Made by a program: the position numbers and the translations under genes. From the NCBI GenBank assembly GCA_964631275.1, contig CAZVWQ010000035.1, positions 1-11,444 of the forward strand: 11,444 nucleotides of DNA, written 5' to 3'. Of the stretch, positions 6,254-11,444 are shown in pieces. Position 1 is the first letter of the stretch. Every line of letters begins with the position of its first letter. The notes under the pieces were generated by a model. The model was not told where the DNA came from. It saw nothing but the letters and a program-made list of their open reading frames with translations, and made no database searches. The DNA comes from CAZVWQ01 sp964631275 (GTDB lineage: Bacteria; Patescibacteriota; JACMRA01).

Positions 6254-7660
6254 TTAAACTTTAGAAGTACGAGTAATTGGCTGATCTGGTCTATTAATAT
6301 CAGATATACTTAAAGAACTAGCTCCAGAATTAGTTACAATTCTGTAAGTATCGTAGGCTAAATTAATGTCGTTGTGCATACTAAAAACTTCTAATATTGA
6401 TTCAGACAGTTCTTGCAACACTTGCCTAAGCATTCCTTCCCTGGCAGCAAACCAAATTGAGAATTCAGGTCCACTTGGAGAAATACTCATATATATTTTT
6501 GGTTTATATATATTTTCTAGATTATATATATCTTCTAAATATTGGTCTCTATGATCTACATAATATTGAAATTTAGTTTGTACAATGTCTTTGAGGATTT
6601 CTTTGGCTGCTACAAAGTTAGATTCAAAGGTAATAACTAAATTAAAATTATGCCACAAAATTTGGTTGTCGTGAGTAAAGTTAGTCACTGAAACTCGTAG
6701 AAAAAGATTATTTGGAAAAGTAATTACTCTGCCAGTATATCTCTCTTGATCGACTATGTCTTTACCTAATTTTTCTTTAACTGTGGTTCTAAAAAGGCCG
6801 ATTGACTTAACCTCTCCAAAAACTGTTTCACCACTAGGAACTTGTAATCTGATAACATCCTTGATGCGATATTGTTTGCGAGAAGTGATCAAAATCCAAG
6901 CAAAAAAACTAGATACAAAATCTTGTAAAGCTACAACCAAAGCTGCCGAAATCAAACCAGTACCGCCTAATAAAAGCTCTAGATTACCAACAAAAGCAAA
7001 TAAAATTGTGATAATAGTAGCTACCATAGCCACAACCAATAGTACATTCCTAGCAATGGTAGAAACTGTCCTATTACCCAAGTATCTACGCAAAATTAAG
7101 TTTATCGTCCTAAAGGCTATCCAGTAAACAATAATTAATAGCAAATAACTAAAAATTCTTAAACTAAAATTAATAATCAGAGCCATTAATTGATTAGTTT
7201 CTTGACTAAGATCTTCTGAAGTATTTTGAATTTCTAGGTTTAGTTCATCGATTGCTTTGGTATTACTTTCTATTTGAATTTCTTTTTTAGTTATTTCGTT
7301 TTGTAAGTCTTGGATATCAAGATTTATAGAATCTTGCTCTTCTTGAGTTAGAGTTTCTTTTTCTAAATTTCCTTCTAATCTCTTTATTTCACTTCTAGCC
7401 TTAGTTATTTCAGAATTAAGAGTGGTGTTTTCTTTAATAAATTCATTTCTACTAGATTGTAATTTTTCTTTGCTTTTCTTTTTTGTTTCTATTATATTAG
7501 CTTGCTGATCAATCTGATTAGGTGAAATTTGCGAATCTTCTGAAGTTTGAGCTATAGTTGTAGAATTAATACTAGTATAATTTAACCCAGCCCAACTTAA
7601 CCCAAAAAATAAAACAACATAGGTTATAATTTTTATATACTTTAAACTTTTTTTAAACAT
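6254..7660 (-). CDS. MscS-family mechanosensitive ion channel with N-terminal coiled coil
   Basis: Small-conductance mechanosensitive channel expected to open under membrane tension and release solutes on hypo-osmotic shock. The 468-residue product has a signal-like hydrophobic segment at about 9-28, a long Glu/Lys/Gln-rich coiled coil at about 52-158 that should lie outside the membrane, two helices at about 160-185 and 203-225, and the pore-lining helix at 228-260 with small residues and VVALQDFVSSFFAWIL, the counterpart of the AVGLALQGSLSN region of E. coli MscS. The soluble beta domain follows (YRIKDVIRLQV...GEVKSIGLFRTTV, about 264-294; ITFPNNLF 313-320) and an alpha/beta C-terminal domain. 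E. coli MscS has 286 residues, so this is a larger variant with an added N-terminal module. Divergent from folC. No ribosome binding site is visible at the ATG. Confidence 0.9.
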   Translation of the reverse strand: MFKKSLKYIKIITYVVLFFGLSWAGLNYTSINSTTIAQTSEDSQISPNQIDQQANIIETKKKSKEKLQSSRNEFIKENTTLNSEITKARSEIKRLEGNLEKETLTQEEQDSINLDIQDLQNEITKKEIQIESNTKAIDELNLEIQNTSEDLSQETNQLMALIINFSLRIFSYLLLIIVYWIAFRTINLILRRYLGNRTVSTIARNVLLVVAMVATIITILFAFVGNLELLLGGTGLISAALVVALQDFVSSFFAWILITSRKQYRIKDVIRLQVPSGETVFGEVKSIGLFRTTVKEKLGKDIVDQERYTGRVITFPNNLFLRVSVTNFTHDNQILWHNFNLVITFESNFVAAKEILKDIVQTKFQYYVDHRDQYLEDIYNLENIYKPKIYMSISPSGPEFSIWFAAREGMLRQVLQELSESILEVFSMHNDINLAYDTYRIVTNSGASSLSISDINRPDQPITRTSKV

Positions 7661-7702
7661 TTAAATTTTAATTGTCATTTAAAAGACTTTTAACAGATTC
7701 TG

Positions 7703-7708
7703 ATTATA
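7703..7708 (-). promoter_or_regulatory. Possible -10 box for the MscS gene
   Basis: TATAAT on the minus strand at 7708-7703, about 43 bases before the ATG. I see no good -35 at standard spacing. Confidence 0.3.
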
Positions 7709-7767
7709 TAAACTTTAGCCTAATATAAAAAACCAAACAAGGCAAATTTTTTTAAAAAAAATAGTCT

Positions 7768-7776
7768 TGCTATAAT
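7768..7776 (+). promoter_or_regulatory. Extended -10 promoter for folC
   Basis: TGCTATAAT is a perfect extended -10 (TGN plus TATAAT) that would start transcription near 7783, about 37 bases before the folC ATG. The -35 position is only a run of T. Confidence 0.55.
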
Positions 7777-7819
7777 TTATAGAAAATTTGATTCTTAAAA
7801 TTATATAAATATTAATACA

Positions 7820-9235
7820 ATGAATAATTTTCAAACTTGGTCGCAAATTTTAGATTTTTTTGATACTTTTATTCTTAGAGATTTTAGTCAGAATCATTCT
7901 GTAGATTGGGGCTTAAATAGAACTAAGAAGCTTTTAGAATTACTAGATAACCCTCAAGAAAAGATTCCTGTAATTCATGTGGCTGGGACCTCAGGTAAAG
8001 GTTCGACTAGCTATTTGACAGCCAATATTCTTAGATCTCAAGGTTTGAGAGTAGGTTTACATCTATCTCCGTACTTAGTTGATTTTCGTGAGAGGTGTAT
8101 GTTTCTTGAACCTAATAATTCAAGAGATTATGATTTTCCTTCTGAAGAGTTTTTAGTTTCTTGCTTTCAAGATTTTTTTAGTAAATTTGTTAACTTTTCT
8201 CAAAAACCTACTTATTTTGAGTTAGTGATGGTTTTTACATATTATTTTTTTGCTTGGCTAGAGGTCGATGTAGCTGTAGTAGAAGTTGGTATGGGTGGTC
8301 GATATGATGCTAGTAATGTAGTTTATAGTCAAAAAAAAATTTCTATCTTGAATGTGGCTGGTTTTGATCATATGGAAGTTCTAGGAAATACTATTAAAAA
8401 AATTTCTACAGAACAAGCTGGTATAATTAATCCTAGCTCTCAGGTAGTAGCTATCGAACAAGAGTTTATGGAGGCTCAAGAAGTCATTAAAGAAATCTCT
8501 AAAAGGCAACAAGCTAATTTAGATTTAGTTAAATCTAATCAAGATTTTCGAATAATTGAGCCAAAAGAAAATAGATTCTTGTACAGACCCTTAGGCCTGA
8601 CGCTAGACACTTTACCAAAAAAATCTTCAAAATCAATATCTAACTCAGCAATTGAGTTAATTCTTAAAATGCCAGGTAGCTACCAAGTGGCTAATTGTGC
8701 CTTGGCTTTGAGAGCTAGTGAGTATTTTTTACAAAGAAAGAAGCAAGTTTTAGACTGGCAAAAAATTAAAGCTGCATTAGCTAATCTTAGAATGACGGGT
8801 AGGTTTGATGAGGTTTATTTTAAAAATAAAAAACTTATTTTAGATTCGGCTCATAATCAACAAAAAATGGAAGCTTTTATAAAAGCTCTAGAACTAAAAT
8901 ATCCTAATCAAAAGTTAGATTTTGTTTTAGGTTTTAGTCAGGGCAAAGATTTATTGCAAATGCTTAAACTTATTTTGCCTAAAGCTAGGCAAGTTTATTT
9001 TTCTGATTTTAAGATAACAAAAAGTGGCTCAGGAAAAGCTGCAGTAAGTTTTTTAGATATTCAAGGCATTCTAATCCAGTTAGGACTAAGCAAGGATAAA
9101 TTCACCTTGGAAAAAGATCTAAGTTTAATTTTTGAAAATTTTTTATTAGACCCTAGTCGGCCAATAATAGTGACTGGCTCAATGTATTTTTTGGCTAGAG
9201 TTTATAGTTTTTTGACAAAGTCTCAAAATTTGTAA
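7820..9235 (+). CDS. folC: Folylpolyglutamate synthase/dihydrofolate synthase family ligase
   Basis: Mur-ligase-type ATP-dependent enzyme that adds glutamate to folates (and in some bacteria makes dihydrofolate); cytoplasmic. The 471-residue product carries the P-loop HVAGTSGKGST (53-63), SPYLVDFRERC (83-93), the magnesium-site segment EVGMGGRYDASNV (155-167), FDHMEVLG (182-189), TGRFDEV (326-332) and LDSAHN (341-346), and ends with the TGSMYFLARV strand (452-461), each aligning with E. coli FolC. One key residue differs: the EKAGI motif, whose lysine (K188 in E. coli) is carbamylated, reads STEQAGI here, with Gln at 199. There is an insertion around 245-275. It has its own extended -10 promoter, and rpsO starts 42 bases after its stop. 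Family certain; whether it uses dihydropteroate cannot be judged without other folate genes. Confidence 0.93.
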   Translation: MNNFQTWSQILDFFDTFILRDFSQNHSVDWGLNRTKKLLELLDNPQEKIPVIHVAGTSGKGSTSYLTANILRSQGLRVGLHLSPYLVDFRERCMFLEPNNSRDYDFPSEEFLVSCFQDFFSKFVNFSQKPTYFELVMVFTYYFFAWLEVDVAVVEVGMGGRYDASNVVYSQKKISILNVAGFDHMEVLGNTIKKISTEQAGIINPSSQVVAIEQEFMEAQEVIKEISKRQQANLDLVKSNQDFRIIEPKENRFLYRPLGLTLDTLPKKSSKSISNSAIELILKMPGSYQVANCALALRASEYFLQRKKQVLDWQKIKAALANLRMTGRFDEVYFKNKKLILDSAHNQQKMEAFIKALELKYPNQKLDFVLGFSQGKDLLQMLKLILPKARQVYFSDFKITKSGSGKAAVSFLDIQGILIQLGLSKDKFTLEKDLSLIFENFLLDPSRPIIVTGSMYFLARVYSFLTKSQNL

Positions 9236-9242
9236 ATATTAT
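9212..9242 (+). promoter_or_regulatory. Possible internal promoter for rpsO
   Basis: A consensus TTGACA at 9212-9217 inside the folC 3' end is followed after 19 bases by TATTAT (9237-9242). Transcription would start near 9249, about 29 bases before the rpsO ATG. The spacing is longer than optimal. Confidence 0.4.
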
Positions 9243-9277
9243 ACTTGTTTAATCTAATTTTTCTTAGTATCAAAATT

Positions 9278-9622
9278 ATGTCATCAAAACACATTAAAGC
9301 CACTAAACCTAAAACTATCCAAAAAAACCAAATTCATAAAAAAGATAGCGGCTCTCCAGAAGTTCAGATTGCAATTTTAACAGAAGAAATTAAGAATCTT
9401 ACAGATCATCTATTAGAAAATCCAAAAGATCATTCATCTAGAAGAGGTCTTTTGCGTAAAGTAGGACGTAGACGTAAACTGCTTAGTTACTTACTTAGCG
9501 AAGATAATATTAGGTACGTCAGAACTTGCAAAAAAAATGGAATTAAACCCAATCTTATTATTGAAGAAAAGCCTGTTGTTTCTGTTAAATTAGAAGAAGA
9601 TGACTTAGAAGAAGAAGCTTAA
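9278..9622 (+). CDS. rpsO: 30S ribosomal protein S15 with acidic C-terminal tail
   Basis: Primary 16S rRNA-binding protein of the small-subunit platform. From the ATG at 9278 the product has 114 residues; the S15 core is unmistakable in DSGSPEVQIAILTEEI (23-38), KDHSSRRGLLRKVGRRRKLL (50-69) and DNIRY (76-80). Standard S15 is about 89 residues and ends soon after the YL...RY helix. Here about 25 residues follow, ending EEDDLEEEA, which is strongly acidic and unusual for a basic RNA-binding protein. The frame is open from a TTG at 9245, but the S15-like start is the ATG. It is 42 bases after folC and probably shares its transcript, with a possible promoter of its own. There is no Shine-Dalgarno sequence and I see no classic autoregulatory pseudoknot. 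A repeat-rich noncoding block follows. Confidence 0.95.
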   Translation: MSSKHIKATKPKTIQKNQIHKKDSGSPEVQIAILTEEIKNLTDHLLENPKDHSSRRGLLRKVGRRRKLLSYLLSEDNIRYVRTCKKNGIKPNLIIEEKPVVSVKLEEDDLEEEA

Positions 9623-9712
9623 AAAAAGTAAAACTTAAAAATTCAAAACATTTTGGAATTTAAACTTGCTTTAAACCTATTTCGTAATTAGATTAGACAA
9701 AGCTATTTAACT

Positions 9713-9868
9713 TTAATTTATAAACTATACCTAAATGCTAACTAAATTATGATTTAACTAAAGGTTTTAGTTTGATTAAATAAAGAAAACACAATCAAAA
9801 AAACTTACTAAGTAGTTAACAGTTTAGTGTAAACTAAATTTTTAACGGTTAATTACTGTAACGATTAG
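9713..9868 (+). repeat. Intergenic repeat family R1, copy 2, with inverted R2 block
   Basis: Positions 9737-9828 match 2501-2593 at about nine bases in ten, all differences being transitions plus one single-base gap. Twenty bases further on, 9847-9868 (GGTTAATTACTGTAACG...) matches the reverse complement of the R2 block at 2618-2638 with one substitution and one extra base. So the same two blocks lie side by side after the S41 gene and after rpsO, the second block flipped. Confidence 0.7.
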
Positions 9869-10017
9869 TCTAAAAAGGTCTAAAAAGGTATATAAAAATT
9901 CTTCTTATAAATTAAAAGGTTTATTACAAATTTTGTAAATCTAATTGACAAAGAGGTTTTTTTGAAAAACTGTCTATTAGCTAAAACCTAGCTAAAAGTA
10001 ATATGTCTTGGTTTTTA

Positions 10018-10039
10018 TATAGCTAATCCTTTAGTTATA
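10018..10039. other. Hairpin TATAGCTAA/TTAGTTATA
   Basis: Nine pairs (one G-U on the plus strand) around a TCCT loop. Part of a cluster of TAGCTAA sequences near 9978, 9990, 10020, 10177 and 10214 that could pair with one another in several ways. Confidence 0.3.
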
Positions 10040-10156
10040 CTCAGACAAAGCAATCTTAGTTTTTTTAAAATCTTATTTTTGATTTAAGTTAGATTTGGTA
10101 AAGATTAAAAGAAATATTTAAAAATTCAAAAATTTTAGTTTGAGTTGATTTGAGTA

Positions 10157-10220
10157 TAGCAAGATGATTTAGTTTATAGCTAAAGTCTTTCGCTTGCTAC
10201 CTTTGGGTATAAGTTAGCTA
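10157..10220 (+). ncRNA. Candidate H-type pseudoknot
   Basis: Two perfect 7-base helices interlock: TAGCAAG (10157-10163) with CTTGCTA (10193-10199), and TAGCTAA (10177-10183), inside the first loop, with TTAGCTA (10214-10220), outside it. The connecting segments are 13, 9 and 14 bases. It directly precedes the tRNA-like module and shares its higher GC content, so both may belong to one RNA. Chance pairing cannot be excluded because the second helix is AT-rich. Confidence 0.35.
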
Positions 10221-10237
10221 GATAGTAGTTACAGTCT

Positions 10238-10284
10238 GGGCCTTACCTTTTGGTTACAGTAGGGAAACCTACTGGGGTCCACCA
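10238..10284 (+). ncRNA. Candidate compact tRNA-like module with encoded ACCA end
   Basis: GGGCC (10238-10242) pairs with GGTCC (10276-10280), followed by ACCA (10281-10284). Third from the end is a G-U pair, and position 73 equivalent is A, as in tRNA-Ala. Between the arms are a small ACC-TTTT-GGT hairpin (10245-10254) and a 7-base stem CAGTAGG/CCTACTG (10257-10274) capped by a GAAA tetraloop, which would stack on the acceptor-like stem. Both ends resemble the tRNA-Ala at 11118 (GGGCCyTTA, TTGGTTAnAGT, GGGTCCACCA), but the anticodon arm and T arm are absent. It is either a degenerate tRNA-Ala remnant or a functional tRNA mimic at the end of a longer RNA. Confidence 0.45.
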
Positions 10285-10464
10285 AAATAAAATAACAAAT
10301 TTTAATTATTGAGTTAAAATAAAACTTAACCTATCATAAATAATAATCTAAACCAAACTTAGATAAATTATTAGTTGCAACTTTTTTAATACCTTCTTTA
10401 CTAATAATTACGATAATCACCTATTAAAATTTAGTTTAAATAAAAAGATTCATTTACTTATGAA

Positions 10465-10593
10465 AGGTTAAATCTAGGCTAATTCAAAGTACTGGAATAG
10501 TTATTCCACAAACTTTGGCAACTTATTAGCTATCTAAGCTTAACTTAAAAACAAGTTTAGATATGTAAAATGTTTAACCTTGTATGAATTAGC
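10465..10593. ncRNA. Candidate structured RNA containing R3 copy 2
   Basis: AGGTTAAA (10465-10472) pairs with TTTAACCT (10573-10580), enclosing a dyad TGGAATA/TATTCCA (10493-10508), the R3 motif (10510-10529) and an 11-pair hairpin TATCTAAGCTT/AAGTTTAGATA (10531-10563, one G-U). GCTAATTC (10478-10485) can also pair with GAATTAGC (10586-10593), which would interlock with the closing helix as a pseudoknot. The 11-pair hairpin has a counterpart with compensatory changes at 732-763. Pairings read best on the plus strand, aligned with that copy. Confidence 0.4.
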
Positions 10594-10857
10594 TATAAAA
10601 GAACATAAAGATTTTTAGGTTTTTAGGTTTTAAAAAAACTTGCAGAAACTATTGAAATCTTTTACCAATTTGAAAGTAAAAATTAAAAAAGTTGTTTGTA
10701 TTTGATTTTGAATAAAAAAATCTAAAATATTAAGTTAAGAGCAGTTCAAAATTACAACTTTTAAAACAACTAAATCTAAAATCTTTACTTTAAAGGATAA
10801 GTAATCAAACAGGTTGTGTGAAACACAAGTTAATTATAAATTTGTAATAACTAAGAT

Positions 10858-11109
10858 TTGATTGATGGCGAGTTAAAAAGAAAAAAAGAGCAGGAAAAAA
10901 TCTGGGATTTTATTTTCAATGTTATTTTTGTAGTTAGCTTAATAACTACTATAAATCATCCATTTTTTAATGATAGTAAAAAACTTTTATATCCTGAGTC
11001 AAAAGAGCCTACGACAACGGAGTTTAGAAAAGTAGAACCAAATTTAAAAATTTATTTAATTTTATTTGGAGCTTATGGTTTAACAAGCTTTATCCTAAAA
11101 AAACAATAA
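10858..11109 (+). CDS. Small two-helix membrane protein, function unknown
   Basis: An 83-residue product starting at TTG; an in-frame TAA lies two codons upstream and there is no ATG in the frame. Residues 1-15 are strongly charged (ELKRKKEQEK). Predicted helices are at about 17-33 (DFIFNVIFVVSLITTIN) and 64-80 (KIYLILFGAYGLTSFIL), separated by a polar loop rich in Pro, Lys, Glu and Thr. Charge placement suggests both ends are cytoplasmic. The ordered hydrophobic pattern favours a real gene, but the start codon is weak and no ribosome binding site is seen. It ends eight bases before tRNA-Ala, so it may share its transcript. I recognise no family. Confidence 0.5.
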   Translation: MIDGELKRKKEQEKIWDFIFNVIFVVSLITTINHPFFNDSKKLLYPESKEPTTTEFRKVEPNLKIYLILFGAYGLTSFILKKQ

Positions 11110-11117
11110 TTATTTTT

Positions 11118-11194
11118 GGGCCCTTAGCTCATTTGGTTAGAGTGCATCCATGGCATGGATGAGGCGACCGGTTCGAATCCGGTAGGGTCCACCA
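11118..11194 (+). tRNA. tRNA-Ala (anticodon GGC)
   Basis: A full cloverleaf of 77 bases with encoded CCA. Acceptor GGGCCCT/AGGGTCC contains the alanine-defining G3-U70 pair; D arm GCTC/GAGT with GGTTA in the loop; anticodon stem CATCC/GGATG with loop ATGGCAT, anticodon GGC at 11152-11154; variable loop AGGCG; T arm ACCGG-TTCGAAT-CCGGT; discriminator A then CCA. The A32-U38 pair in the anticodon loop is typical of bacterial tRNA-Ala(GGC). It reads GCC and GCU codons. It is followed by a terminator-like hairpin. Confidence 0.97.
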
Positions 11195-11214
11195 GTATAA
11201 TATTATCCAATTAT

Positions 11215-11236
11215 TCTCTTTCAAAGGAGATTTTTT
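11215..11236 (+). terminator. Intrinsic terminator after tRNA-Ala
   Basis: TCTCT (11215-11219) pairs with GGAGA (11226-11230, one T-G) around a TTCAAA loop and is followed at once by TTTTTT. The stem is short, but the position 20 bases after the tRNA end fits. Confidence 0.6.
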
Positions 11237-11307
11237 AATTTTTGATTAGATATACACTTTATCATTAATCATTTTTTTGCACAGTATACAGTTATTATAT
11301 CGTTTAT

Positions 11308-11444
11308 ATGAACACTTCCCCTACCCGAACTTGGAGTCAGCCATAATCCTGATATCAAAAAGAAGGTTTTTATTGCTAATAAAGAGTAAAACCCTTACAC
11401 CCCCAAAGTTTTAACTAGTATCAAGTAAATACCATAAATACTTG
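11308..11444 (+). pseudogene. Decayed fragment resembling the N-terminus of a cupin protein (reaches window edge)
   Basis: The frame 11312-11386 encodes a protein-like segment LPLPELGVSHNPDIKKK followed by VFIANKE, resembling from memory the start of small cupin proteins (consensus like GVSHNPEIKK...V then a PHLT segment). It has no start codon in frame: the nearest ATG (11308) is one base out of frame. A TAA follows at 11387, after which the same frame continues NPYTPKVLTSIK and stops again at 11426. The simplest reading is a gene broken by a frameshift and stops, or sequence errors. The family match is from memory and not certain. Confidence 0.4.

Larger units (their letters stand above)
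9623..10857. other. Long noncoding block with repeats and structured-RNA candidates
   Basis: No credible gene in 1235 bases. Contents in order: a weak hairpin ATTC/GAAT just after rpsO without a T tract; the R1/R2 repeat (9713-9868); tandem TAGCTAAAA copies near 9978-9998; a hairpin TATAGCTAA/TTAGTTATA (10018-10039); the GC-richer segment 10157-10284 with a possible pseudoknot and a tRNA-like end; an R3-like motif at 10355-10374; an R2-like motif at 10401-10421; and the structured segment 10465-10593. From 10600 to 10857 I see only AT-rich sequence. Confidence 0.6.

Noticed and set aside
1186..9622. TGA read as glycine (as in Gracilibacteria/Absconditabacteria)
   Set aside because: All conserved genes are full length with TGA treated as a stop, and conserved glycines use GGN codons; TAA-only stops alone do not show recoding.
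9900..10284. tmRNA (ssrA)
   Set aside because: A pseudoknot and an ACCA end are present, but there is no T arm with a TTCRA loop, no 5' half with a matching acceptor 300-400 bases upstream (no GGG occurs there), and no convincing tag ending in LAA.
10230..10284. T-box element on the minus strand
   Set aside because: GGTGGACCCC resembles the T-box sequence but lacks a base of the TGGNACC core, and no minus-strand gene lies downstream.
10190..10290. RNase P RNA or SRP RNA
   Set aside because: GTCTGGGCC faintly recalls the P4 region of RNase P RNA, but the other conserved blocks are absent; the GGAAG/AGCAGC loop of SRP RNA is also absent.
11308..11346. 12-codon leader peptide (MNTSPTRTWSQP)
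   Set aside because: Only one Trp, no attenuator-like structure and no biosynthetic gene visible; the overlapping frame looks like a cupin remnant instead.
1..11444. CRISPR array or insertion sequence
   Set aside because: No regularly spaced repeats and no transposase-like ORF; the repeats found are two or three dispersed degenerate copies.

Overview
The window is a strongly AT-rich bacterial segment with eight convincing complete protein genes, one gene cut by the left edge, one small probable gene, a tRNA-Ala(GGC), and an unusually large share of noncoding DNA (927 bases left of the S41 gene and about 1.2 kb after rpsO). All nine complete genes, the small one included, stop with TAA. Almost none has a recognisable Shine-Dalgarno sequence; the S41 peptidase gene is the clear exception. 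The ribosomal protein S15, the E. coli-type class II aldolase, the S41 peptidase and the coiled-coil MscS protein together suggest a small-genome lineage such as Patescibacteria/CPR. That placement is inference; the Bacteroidota-like features of the aldolase are compatible with other assignments.

Layout, left to right: the N-terminus of a minus-strand single-pass membrane protein; a long noncoding stretch; a plus-strand carboxyl-terminal processing (S41/PDZ) peptidase; a repeat-bearing gap; minus-strand class II fructose-bisphosphate aldolase; divergent plus-strand FMN azoreductase and a four-helix membrane protein of unknown function; a convergent gap with three hairpins; minus-strand orphan soluble protein and minus-strand MscS-type channel; divergent plus-strand folC and rpsO, probably co-transcribed; a 1.2 kb noncoding block; a small two-helix membrane ORF; tRNA-Ala; a terminator-like hairpin; and a decayed cupin-like fragment at the right edge.

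The protein genes are mostly housekeeping (glycolysis/gluconeogenesis, one-carbon cofactors, translation, osmotic safety valve, envelope proteolysis) and do not form one pathway. The interesting part is the noncoding DNA. It contains (1) a compact tRNA-like 3' module with an alanine-type G-U pair and an encoded ACCA end, preceded by a possible H-type pseudoknot; (2) a repeated element of about 155 bases found after the S41 gene and after rpsO, with its distal sub-block inverted between the copies; (3) a second repeated element, left of the S41 gene and right of rpsO, whose two copies can form the same hairpin with compensatory base changes. Together these suggest one or more families of structured intergenic RNA or repeats that I cannot match to a known family.
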